This document shows positions 32,455 through 39,539 of a DNA stretch of 43,771 nt, in pieces (within the stretch, counting starts at the first letter, position 1; every line of letters begins with the position of its first letter). The position numbers were made by a program, and so were the translations under genes. Below the pieces are notes generated by a model, which ran no database searches, was not told the origin of the DNA, and was given only the letters and a program-made list of their open reading frames with translations. Source of the DNA: an uncultured Bacteroides sp. (lineage in GTDB: Bacteria; Bacteroidota; Bacteroidia; Bacteroidales; Bacteroidaceae); assembly GCF_905207245.1 (NCBI RefSeq), contig NZ_CAJLKP010000052.1, positions 1 to 43,771 of the forward strand, in the 5' to 3' direction.

Positions 32455-35433
32455 CTATTTGAAGCGGATATTTACACCTACACTCAACTGTGTAGCCGAA
32501 GGATAGGCACTGTTTGTATCTATACCCGGAGTCAGCCCATTGATGGCAACAGCCGAAGGGTCGTTTCCGGAATAGCCGGTCAGCGTAAACAGGTTCTTGG
32601 CTGTCAGATACACACGCATCCCCTTGATGAACTTGTTCTCTTTCGGAGTGATGGTGTATCCCAGAGTCAGGTTATCCAATTTGAAGTAATCGCCCTTTTC
32701 GAGAAAGAAAGAGGAGATGACACCGCCACCGGTAGTGATGTCCGCATCTTTTATGTAGGCATCACGCAGCACATTGTCCGTGCCGCAACCTTTCAAGCCC
32801 ATGCCATAGCGACGCATATTGAAGATTTCGAAACCGAAAGCACCGTTGAACATCAGGCTCAGGTCGAAGTTTTTGTAACGGACGGTATTGCTCCAGGAAA
32901 GATAAGAGGTCGGAGTACCATTACCGAGGTAGCGTTTATACTTCACATCAGCTTTTGATACGGGGACTTTTTCGCCCGTATCCGTATAAATCATCATATC
33001 GCCATTCTCCACTCCGGCATACTCGTATCCATAGAACTGACCTATCTTACTACCTTCTTCAACCCGGAAGAAGTATTCACTGGTACCCACACCGGGCTTC
33101 TGATAAAGTTCTACGTAAGAAGCCTTGTACAAGTTATTGGAAAGTTTATCCAGTTTGGTGGTTCCGTATGAGTAGTTGATACCGGAAGTCCATTCCACCG
33201 GAGTTCCCTTGAAGATGTCGCCTTCCAGAGAGAGTTCGACACCTCGGTTAATGGTAGTTCCTACGTTCACCAGGATGGTGGAATAAATGTAAGGAGGCTG
33301 CGGAGCTGTATAGTTATAGAGCAAATCGCGGGATTCACGATGAAACCACTCGGCAGAACCGCGCAGTCTGTTCCACAAGGCAAAGTCAACGCCGATGTTC
33401 ATACTGATGCTCTTTTCCCAACCCAGTTTAGAGTTGGCGTTCACCGAAGGCGCAAAACCTGTTACCCAGGTGCCATCCATCAGATAGGTATCCGTTACGT
33501 TCAACTGGGCATTTTTATGCGACCGGTAAGTGGCCAATGATTGATAGCAATCGAAGTCCGAACGTCCGGTTACACCATAAGAAATACGAGGTTTCAGGCT
33601 CTGTACGATATCCTTATGACCTTCCAGGAAGCCCATATTAGCCATCTCCCAGGCAAGAGAAAGAGAGGGGAAAGCACCCCACTTATGGTCTGCACCGAAT
33701 TTTGTGGAACCTTCGTAACGGATAGAAGCGGAAGCAATCAGCAGATTCTTCCAGTTGTAGTTGACACGCCCAAAGACACCAATCAGTTTGGCAAGAGATT
33801 TTCCCGTACCCATGCTTGCTTTACCCTTTGCCAGAAAAGCACCACTGCCGAGGTCATTCCAGAGGATGTCATCGAAGTTGAAATCACTGTTTCCGGCTTG
33901 CAGGCGCTCCCAGGTGGTTTGCTCGTAGTTGTATCCTGCCACTGCTTTGATGCTGTGGTCGCCCAAGTCCAGCGAATAGTTACCCAGCCATTCCAGACGG
34001 GAAGTGTACCATTTCTGATAAGTCACATCGGCACGACCGGCATATCCGTTCCAGTAAGATTCACCGGCGGTAGAGGGAGTGTAATAGTGTTGTTTCAGGT
34101 CATTGTAGTGTAGAGAGTAACTCAATGAAGTATTCAGCATTTGCTTCTCCGAGCGGATAAGATTCAGTTTTACCTCAGCCGTACCCATCAGGTAGACGCG
34201 CTGGCCATTATTGTCTATTTCTTTCAGTTCCTGCACCGGGTTGCGGGCTCCGGTGGGAGAAGTAGGCTGGAAGTAAGTTCCGTCTTCATTGTAGAGGGGC
34301 ATGGTGGGGTTCATGCTCAAAGCAGTATCGAACATGCCGTCATCACCCCATACCTCATTGACGCGACGGGCGTTGAGAGAACCGTTCAGTTCCACCAGTC
34401 CGTCCATCATCCGTTGGTTCAGAACAAAGCGTCCGCCAAATTCCTCACGGCTGCTATTCAGGTCGAGACCGGTTGCTTTCTTATAGTTGAATGAAGCACC
34501 ATAATATCCGTTTTTGGTACTTCCATCAATAGAAAGATACTGATTGTTGTCGAAAGAGAAATCACGCAGCAACAGGTCGTACCAATCGGTAGAGTAACCG
34601 TAGTCCGTAGCACGACGCGAACGGCGGAATTCGTCGGCACTCAATATATCCGGACCACTCTTTGCCAGATTCACACCGAACCAGCTATCATAAGTTACTT
34701 GAGCACGACCTGCCTCTCCGGCTCCCTTACGGGTGGTAATCAAGATAACACCATTGGCACCGCGCGTTCCATAGATGGCAGCCGAGGCGGCATCTTTCAG
34801 TACAGTCATAGATTCAATGTCCTGTGCCGCCAGATTACGAATGTCGCCGCCTGCCACACCGTCAATCACCACCAACGGGTCATTGGAAGCGGAAATAGAG
34901 GTTGCGCCACGAATCTGGAGGGAAGAATTTGCATTCGGATTGGCTGCCGCTGTGTTATTTACGGTCAGGCCGGCTACTTTGCCTGTCAGCATCTCCATCG
35001 GGTTGTTCATGGAACCTTGCAGGAACTTAGACCTGTCCACTTGTACAATGGAACTGGAAAGTTCTTTCTTGCTCAATGAGCCATAGCCCACTACTACCAC
35101 TTCGTCCAATGCCTGGGCATCTTCTGCCAGCACTACATTGATTTCAGTACGTCCGTTACAGGAAATCTCTTGTGTCTTGTAGCCTATGAAGGAGAAGACG
35201 AGGACCGAAGAAGGCTTCACACCCGACAGGGTATAGTTACCGTCAATATCGGTAATAATACCATTACTTGTACCTTTCACTGTTACGTTAGCCCCAATTA
35301 CAGTTTCGCCCGTAGTGTCCGTTACTCTTCCTTTCACGGTTAAATCCTGGGCAAAGGATGCCACTGCAAAAAGCAATCCGGTCATGAGAAGAAAAGACCG
35401 GCACAAACATAACTTTGTTCTTTTTACATTCAT
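32455..35433 (-). CDS. susC: SusC/RagA family TonB-dependent outer-membrane transporter
   Basis: This 992-aa protein imports starch oligosaccharides through the outer membrane. After the signal peptide (LLMTGLLFAVASFAQ) comes a carboxypeptidase-regulatory-like domain (VKGRVTDTTGETVIGANVTV, about 30-105), a DEVVVVGYG TonB-box region, and a plug with DPLVVIDGV and TVLKDAASAAIYGTRGANGV. The C-terminal barrel ends in the aromatic-rich strand LSVGVNIRFK. The frame is open to 35490, but the ATG at 35433 gives a normal signal peptide and excludes the palindrome at 35486-35500. It is the first gene of the operon. Confidence 0.95.
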   Translation of the reverse strand: MNVKRTKLCLCRSFLLMTGLLFAVASFAQDLTVKGRVTDTTGETVIGANVTVKGTSNGIITDIDGNYTLSGVKPSSVLVFSFIGYKTQEISCNGRTEINVVLAEDAQALDEVVVVGYGSLSKKELSSSIVQVDRSKFLQGSMNNPMEMLTGKVAGLTVNNTAAANPNANSSLQIRGATSISASNDPLVVIDGVAGGDIRNLAAQDIESMTVLKDAASAAIYGTRGANGVILITTRKGAGEAGRAQVTYDSWFGVNLAKSGPDILSADEFRRSRRATDYGYSTDWYDLLLRDFSFDNNQYLSIDGSTKNGYYGASFNYKKATGLDLNSSREEFGGRFVLNQRMMDGLVELNGSLNARRVNEVWGDDGMFDTALSMNPTMPLYNEDGTYFQPTSPTGARNPVQELKEIDNNGQRVYLMGTAEVKLNLIRSEKQMLNTSLSYSLHYNDLKQHYYTPSTAGESYWNGYAGRADVTYQKWYTSRLEWLGNYSLDLGDHSIKAVAGYNYEQTTWERLQAGNSDFNFDDILWNDLGSGAFLAKGKASMGTGKSLAKLIGVFGRVNYNWKNLLIASASIRYEGSTKFGADHKWGAFPSLSLAWEMANMGFLEGHKDIVQSLKPRISYGVTGRSDFDCYQSLATYRSHKNAQLNVTDTYLMDGTWVTGFAPSVNANSKLGWEKSISMNIGVDFALWNRLRGSAEWFHRESRDLLYNYTAPQPPYIYSTILVNVGTTINRGVELSLEGDIFKGTPVEWTSGINYSYGTTKLDKLSNNLYKASYVELYQKPGVGTSEYFFRVEEGSKIGQFYGYEYAGVENGDMMIYTDTGEKVPVSKADVKYKRYLGNGTPTSYLSWSNTVRYKNFDLSLMFNGAFGFEIFNMRRYGMGLKGCGTDNVLRDAYIKDADITTGGGVISSFFLEKGDYFKLDNLTLGYTITPKENKFIKGMRVYLTAKNLFTLTGYSGNDPSAVAINGLTPGIDTNSAYPSATQLSVGVNIRFK

Positions 35434-35485
35434 ACTATTAGTTTTTAGATTAACAATCGTTCTGTCCGCCCACACTGTTTGAGGC

Positions 35486-35500
35486 GACATTGCAAATGTC
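35486..35500. promoter_or_regulatory. Dyad GACATT-GCA-AATGTC at the susC promoter region
   Basis: A perfect 6-bp inverted repeat with a 3-bp centre lies 53 bp before the susC ATG. On the minus strand it contains GACATTTG, a near match to the TAnnTTTG -7 box, with no -33 element. A weak promoter overlapped by a dyad suits control by an activator such as the adjacent SusR-like protein. This is inference. Confidence 0.4.
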
Positions 35501-35659
35501 TGTAAAAAGAAGAGAGGTGGAAAACGGAACTAAAGAAAATCTAAAAAAGAGAAAACAATAATACACTATATATCAACAATATACCATAAAGAAGAAGCAT
35601 TAAAAAACTAAATGAAAACAAAGGGAACAGGAAGAGAAAACAAGGGCTTTATACCCTAG

Positions 35660-37315
35660 TTAACTGGCAAAAGAACCGATTTTCATCACCTCTTCCTCAA
35701 AATTATCCCGATAGAGGGAACGGTTTTTCAACTTGGAACGATAAGTATAAATAGTGGTAATAGAATAGCGCAGGAATCCCGCAATCTTGGCACTGTCCGT
35801 AATGCCCAACCGGATGAGGGCAAAAATACGCAATTCAGTTGTCAGGCGCTCACCCTGCTTAGGGGTAATCCGCTCTTCGTCCGGCAACAATGCATTGAAG
35901 TGCTTCACGAAATCAGGGAAGATACTAAGGAATGAGTTATCGAAGTTCTGATAAAATTCTTTCAGCTCTTCATCGATGAAACGGGAGGATTTCAAGGTTT
36001 TATACAGTTCTTCCACCTTGCCGGAAGCCGCCTGTTTGTTCAGCATCCGCCGATATCCTTCCAGCTTTTCAATGTATACGGAACACAAGCCCATAAACCG
36101 CCCGACATATTCCTCCTTAATATGATTTGCCTCCGTCAACGAATCATTTGTTTCATGCTGCTTCCGGTTCACCTCAATCAACTGTTCATTCAGCCGCTTC
36201 AATTCCTCATTCATATCCAGCAATTCCTGCCGGGCGCGGGCCAGTTTCTTCACCTGGCGGATTACGTACCAAACGGCACATGCCAGAAACAGCGTCAACA
36301 GACTGGTAACAATCAGGAAAATCTGCAATAACATCTGATGCTTCTCCTTCTCTACCTGATAAGCATGATCTATAACCGGAAGCATTCGCGAAGCCTGCAC
36401 ATTCCGCAAACGGGCATTATAGAAATTAGCATCTTCCATGCTTCGCTTCATATAAACATCCGCCCGCTGCAACTGTCCTTCTTCGTACAGCAATTCTGCC
36501 AATGTGCGCAAAGAATTATTCTCCTTCACTACGCCACGAATATCAGCAATCGCGCTCTTTATGAGATATTCTTTTTGTTTCTCCCGTTGTCCCGTACTCT
36601 GATAGATAAACGCGAGAATAGATGTCACCACTGCATAATCGCGCGTATCCGGCGCAAGTTTATGATGATAGGCTTCCAGCATTTCTATGGCCTCGCCGCC
36701 TCTTCCCTGTTGCAAGAGTTCGGGAGCACAGGTAGTGACATATTGGTAGGAACCCTCCTCTACCATTTGCAGTACGGAGTCGCGATAAGTGTACAGCTTA
36801 TTCAGATATTCTATCTGATACTCATCATCCATCGCATATTCTGCATGATAAAGGTAGATATCTTCGAAGGTGATGTAGTATTCAATGAGCTGTTCTCTGG
36901 AGAGTTGCTTGCTGTCTATTGACTTCAGCAATGCCACGCCTTCTGCATACAGGCCTGTTTTCCCCAGAATGTTTGCCTTCTTCATTTTGGCTTCATTCAG
37001 CCAGTCCGGCTCATTGCACTGAAGGGCTATTTCTATATTACGATTGATATAATGTCTGGCAGAGTCACAAATATAGGCTTCATATTCATCATAAAGCTGC
37101 TGGTTGATGCGGTATTCCTCTGCAAGGGAAGTACTCTTCCTGGTCCGGGAATGCTCCTTTATTTGCTCGATACGTTTCAAACGAACCTGCTCATACTGAG
37201 CGGTATTCGCAATCGTCCTGTCCAGAACCACCAGCAAAGAGTCTATTTGTCCCTGCGCTTGCAGAAGACAACAGAACAGCAAAGAGGTTACAAAGAGTAA
37301 GTATCGTTTTTTCAT
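35660..37315 (-). CDS. SusR-like membrane regulator (TPR, coiled coil, DNA-binding C-terminus)
   Basis: This 551-aa protein has a signal peptide (YLLFVTSLLFCCLLQAQ) and a helical TPR-like periplasmic region (about 25-315). A membrane segment follows at about 328-348 (LLQIFLIVTSLLTLFLACAVWYV), then a coiled coil (350-400) and a cytoplasmic C-terminal domain. The C-terminal domain has ERLTTELRIFALIRLGITDSAKIAGFLRYSITTIYTYRSKLKN, a helix-turn-helix of the LuxR-like kind. This is the DUF6377 architecture, and size and layout fit SusR, which senses maltose-type sugars. Its position 226 bp upstream of susC supports control of that operon. The exact inducer is not shown. Confidence 0.82.
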   Translation of the reverse strand: MKKRYLLFVTSLLFCCLLQAQGQIDSLLVVLDRTIANTAQYEQVRLKRIEQIKEHSRTRKSTSLAEEYRINQQLYDEYEAYICDSARHYINRNIEIALQCNEPDWLNEAKMKKANILGKTGLYAEGVALLKSIDSKQLSREQLIEYYITFEDIYLYHAEYAMDDEYQIEYLNKLYTYRDSVLQMVEEGSYQYVTTCAPELLQQGRGGEAIEMLEAYHHKLAPDTRDYAVVTSILAFIYQSTGQREKQKEYLIKSAIADIRGVVKENNSLRTLAELLYEEGQLQRADVYMKRSMEDANFYNARLRNVQASRMLPVIDHAYQVEKEKHQMLLQIFLIVTSLLTLFLACAVWYVIRQVKKLARARQELLDMNEELKRLNEQLIEVNRKQHETNDSLTEANHIKEEYVGRFMGLCSVYIEKLEGYRRMLNKQAASGKVEELYKTLKSSRFIDEELKEFYQNFDNSFLSIFPDFVKHFNALLPDEERITPKQGERLTTELRIFALIRLGITDSAKIAGFLRYSITTIYTYRSKLKNRSLYRDNFEEEVMKIGSFAS

Positions 37316-37339
37316 GCTTACATACGTTTACGAACAGGG

Positions 37340-37347
37340 CAAAGATA
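37340..37347 (-). promoter_or_regulatory. -7 box TATCTTTG of the SusR-like gene
   Basis: TATCTTTG on the minus strand (37347-37340) lies 24 bp before the ATG at 37315, giving a leader of about 19 nt. It shows the regulator has its own housekeeping-type promoter, separate from the susC operon. Confidence 0.6.
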
Positions 37348-37383
37348 TAAATTCCTACCTTAATAACCATCCCCCTTCTTATT

Positions 37384-37420
37384 TTTAAAATAAAAGGGAC
37401 GCTGCATCTCGCGGCGTCCC
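37384..37420 (-). terminator. Rho-independent terminator of the ECF sigma operon
   Basis: On the minus strand, GGGACGC (complement of 37414-37420), an 11-nt loop and GCGTCCC (complement of 37396-37402) form a 7-bp stem followed by TTTTATTTT. It lies 115 bp beyond the anti-sigma-like gene and before the SusR-like promoter. Confidence 0.8.
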
Positions 37421-37534
37421 ATCTATCTTAGTTAGTTTTTTATAAGAATTTGAGAGAATTGAAACTTCACAGCCTCAATTTGTTGTTTTAATAAAGCACA
37501 CTAACTATATTTATGTTTAAAGCAAATGAAAATG

Positions 37535-38023
37535 TTATTTCTTCAGTTCAACCTTCTTATCTACCCGTTGAAGACTATCCAGAATCTGTTGTTCGTGGGT
37601 AATCGTTACATCACTGGAAAGAGCAACCGAAGGTGCGGTAATTTGTTTGCCAATCGTATCGGCGGCGGCAACTTCTTTCACATCACTATAAAAAGAATGT
37701 TGCATCACATTCCCTAATGAAAGTACCACTGCCACTACTGCGGCGGCTTTGAACAGCGGAACGAAACGTGCAGTGAGCGTCAGGCGTTTCGCCTTCACCA
37801 CCGGAGTCTCCACTTCTGCAAGTACACGGGCATCAAAGTCTTCACCCAATCCCACTTCCTGTTGCAGTTGCTGATATACGAACAAATCTTTGTAACGGAG
37901 CAAATGCCCGGGAACGTCGCTTCCGTTGAAGAAAGTACGCAACTGCGCTTCTTCTTCGAGGGAAGTCTCGCACTGCCAGTAGCGTTCCAAGAGTTGTTCT
38001 ATATATTTAAAGTCCATAACCAT
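37535..38023 (-). CDS. Putative anti-sigma factor, single-pass membrane protein
   Basis: This 162-aa protein has an N-terminal helical region (DFKYIEQLLERYWQCETSLEEEAQLRTFF) like that of Bacteroides proteins encoded next to ECF sigma genes. One membrane helix lies at about 87-108 (FVPLFKAAAVVAVVLSLGNVM), and a short outer tail follows. It overlaps the sigma gene by 17 bp, so translation is coupled. Layout (cytoplasmic binding helix, membrane anchor, partner sigma) suggests an anti-sigma factor like the EcfO/Reo pair of B. fragilis, but the sequence match is not proven. A second ATG two codons later is also possible. Confidence 0.7.
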   Translation of the reverse strand: MVMDFKYIEQLLERYWQCETSLEEEAQLRTFFNGSDVPGHLLRYKDLFVYQQLQQEVGLGEDFDARVLAEVETPVVKAKRLTLTARFVPLFKAAAVVAVVLSLGNVMQHSFYSDVKEVAAADTIGKQITAPSVALSSDVTITHEQQILDSLQRVDKKVELKK

Positions 38024-38516
38024 CTATATCTAAATACCGTTGTTTTACTTTCTGCCTCGCCCTGAAGAGGTTCACTTTTACCTGTTCCTCTGTTAAGTGC
38101 AGGACGACTGCAATTTCTTTATAGCTTTTGCCCTCTATGTCCCGAAGCTGCATAATCAGCCGTTGTTTATCGGGAAGCTCATTAACCAGACGGTGAATCA
38201 ATGTCATTTGTTCCTTGTCCACCAGGCGGTCGTAAGGGCTGGATGCTTCCGGAGCCTGTTCCATTTCTGGTGTCAGCTCCACGGTCTGAGCGTCTTTTCT
38301 CTCGCTGCGGTCTATCGCCAGATTCTTTGCCACTGTCAGGCAATAGGCTTCAATGGAACCAAACTTCGTCCACTCATCACGCTTGTTCCAGACTCTTATC
38401 AGTGTTTCTTGTACAACGTCCTCTGCTTCTGCCCTGTCGAAAGTAATCCGGAGAGCCAACCGAAAGAGTTTATTTTTCAGAGGGAGAATGTCATTCCGAA
38501 AACTGATTTCTTGCAT
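38007..38516 (-). CDS. ECF (extracytoplasmic function) RNA polymerase sigma factor
   Basis: This 169-aa sigma-70 family protein has region 2 (AEAEDVVQETLIRVWNKRDEW, then AYCLTVAKNLAIDRSER) and region 4 (LPDKQRLIMQLRDIEGKSYKEIAVVLHLTEEQVKVNLFRARQKVKQR, residues about 115-160, a helix-turn-helix for the -35 box). Regions 1 and 3 are absent, as in ECF sigmas. Its own upstream sequence holds TGTAAC-N16-CGTC, so it probably activates itself. The same pattern precedes the YbjQ and DUF2807 genes. It is not beside a SusC/SusD pair with a FecR-like regulator, so it is unlikely to be a transport-linked sigma. Confidence 0.93.
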   Translation of the reverse strand: MQEISFRNDILPLKNKLFRLALRITFDRAEAEDVVQETLIRVWNKRDEWTKFGSIEAYCLTVAKNLAIDRSERKDAQTVELTPEMEQAPEASSPYDRLVDKEQMTLIHRLVNELPDKQRLIMQLRDIEGKSYKEIAVVLHLTEEQVKVNLFRARQKVKQRYLDIDGYGL

Positions 38517-38529
38517 CTCTATTAATAAT

Positions 38530-38555
38530 GACGGTTAAGTATATGGAAAGTTACA
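38530..38555 (-). promoter_or_regulatory. ECF-sigma-type autoregulatory promoter
   Basis: On the minus strand TGTAAC (38555-38550), 16 bp, then CGTC (38533-38530) followed by ATTAT. A start about 7 bp beyond CGTC leaves only about 6-7 nt before the ATG at 38516. It resembles the sites at 2875-2900 and 21789-21815. Confidence 0.6.
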
Positions 38556-38584
38556 GTTGCTCACTACTTTTTTTTCTTTTTTTT

Positions 38585-38672
38585 AGTTGACGAGATTTCA
38601 GGTAACAAGTTAACAAGGAAAATTGTCTTTCAAGCACTCCTCGTCAACTCGTATCTCATTTCCTTGTCAACT
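38585..38672. repeat. Tandem-repeat hairpin element overlapping the argB stop codon
   Basis: The left arm (38585-38618) reads AGTTGACGAG, ATTTCAGGTAACAAG, TTAACAAGG. The right arm (about 38637-38672) reads CTCCTCGTCAACTCG, TATCTCATTTCCTTGTCAACT. The arms are complementary with interruptions. The end of the right arm (GTCAACT) includes the argB stop codon, so the element forms the very end of the gene. No conserved tip. Confidence 0.75.
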
Positions 38673-39443
38673 AATAAATATGCGGGTTCCACCACTCTCA
38701 TTAATTGCTGACGCTAAGGTAATTACTACTTCCCCTACTCCCGCATTCAAAGCCTCAAAAGAGTTCTCCAACTTCGGTATCATACCTCCTTGAATAACGC
38801 CTTCCTCCACATATTGTTTGAATTCGGCAGGGGTGAGTTGCGGTATCACGCTGTCATCATCATTCTCATCGCGAAGCACGCCTTTCTTCTCAAAGCAGAA
38901 TACCAGCGTCACGTCAAACAAAGCAGCAAGTGCCTTTGCCGTCTCTCCGGCAATGGTATCAGCATTCGTGTTCAACAGGTTGCCCGCACCATCGTGCGTC
39001 AGCGGAGCCATTACAGGTACTACTCCTTTATGAATCAAATCGCCCAGGAATTCTGCATTCACTTGCTTCACATCACCCACAAAACCGTAGTCCACATCTT
39101 TCACCGGACGTTTTGCGGAACGGATGACGTCCATATCCGCGCCTGTCAACCCCAATGCATTGACACCACGTGCTTGCAGACCGGCTACGATGTTTTTATT
39201 CACTAGTCCGCCGTACACCATCGTCACTACTTTCAGTGTTTCGGCGTCCGTAATGCGGCGTCCGTTCACCATTTGGCTTTCGATGCCCAGTTGTGCGGCA
39301 AGTTTCGTAGCCGAGCGTCCGCCTCCGTGCACCAGGACTTTGTAACCCTCGATAGCTGCAAAGTCATCCAATAACTTATGAAGGGTGGCTTCTTCCTCCA
39401 CAATTTTGCCACCCACTTTAATTACTGTCAGTTTCTCTCTCAT
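38667..39443 (-). CDS. argB: Acetylglutamate (or succinylglutamate) kinase
   Basis: This 258-aa amino-acid kinase catalyses the second step of arginine synthesis, phosphorylating N-acylglutamate. Family motifs are VIKVGGKIVE at the N-terminus, VLVHGGGRSATKLAAQLGI, MVNGRRITDAETLKVVTMVYGGLVNKNIVA near 60-90, and NTNADTIAGETAKALAA near 155-175. Bacteroides fragilis uses N-succinyl rather than N-acetyl intermediates at the transcarbamylase step, so the true substrate here may be N-succinylglutamate. It follows speA in the same direction, with a hairpin element in the 96-bp gap. Confidence 0.95.
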   Translation of the reverse strand: MREKLTVIKVGGKIVEEEATLHKLLDDFAAIEGYKVLVHGGGRSATKLAAQLGIESQMVNGRRITDAETLKVVTMVYGGLVNKNIVAGLQARGVNALGLTGADMDVIRSAKRPVKDVDYGFVGDVKQVNAEFLGDLIHKGVVPVMAPLTHDGAGNLLNTNADTIAGETAKALAALFDVTLVFCFEKKGVLRDENDDDSVIPQLTPAEFKQYVEEGVIQGGMIPKLENSFEALNAGVGEVVITLASAINESGGTRIFIS

Positions 39444-39455
39444 GGTTATAAGTTT

Positions 39456-39537
39456 TTAGCTACGAGCTACAAGCTACGAGTACTATGCAGCATGTTTGCG
39501 CAGCCACTCGTAGCTTGTAGCTCGTAGCTCGTAACTA
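39456..39537. repeat. Tandem-repeat hairpin element with conserved tip (speA 3' end)
   Basis: The left arm (39456-39480) is three 7-bp units, AGCTACG, AGCTACA, AGCTACG. The right arm (about 39506-39536) is four complementary units, CTCGTAG, CTTGTAG, CTCGTAG, CTCGTAA. The tip is ATGCAGCAT (39485-39493), four bases, GCGCAGCC (39498-39505). It lies 2 bp beyond the speA stop. Confidence 0.88.
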
Positions 39538-39539
39538 AT

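Noticed and set aside
35434..35490. Longer N-terminus for the SusC-like protein
   Set aside because: The extra residues precede a normal signal peptide and the segment includes a dyad and a possible -7 box, so it is more likely promoter and leader.
35660..37315. Hybrid two-component sensor as the regulator of the Sus-like locus
   Set aside because: There is no histidine kinase, receiver or AraC-type domain; the protein has a TPR-like region, one membrane helix, a coiled coil and a C-terminal helix-turn-helix, as in SusR-like regulators.
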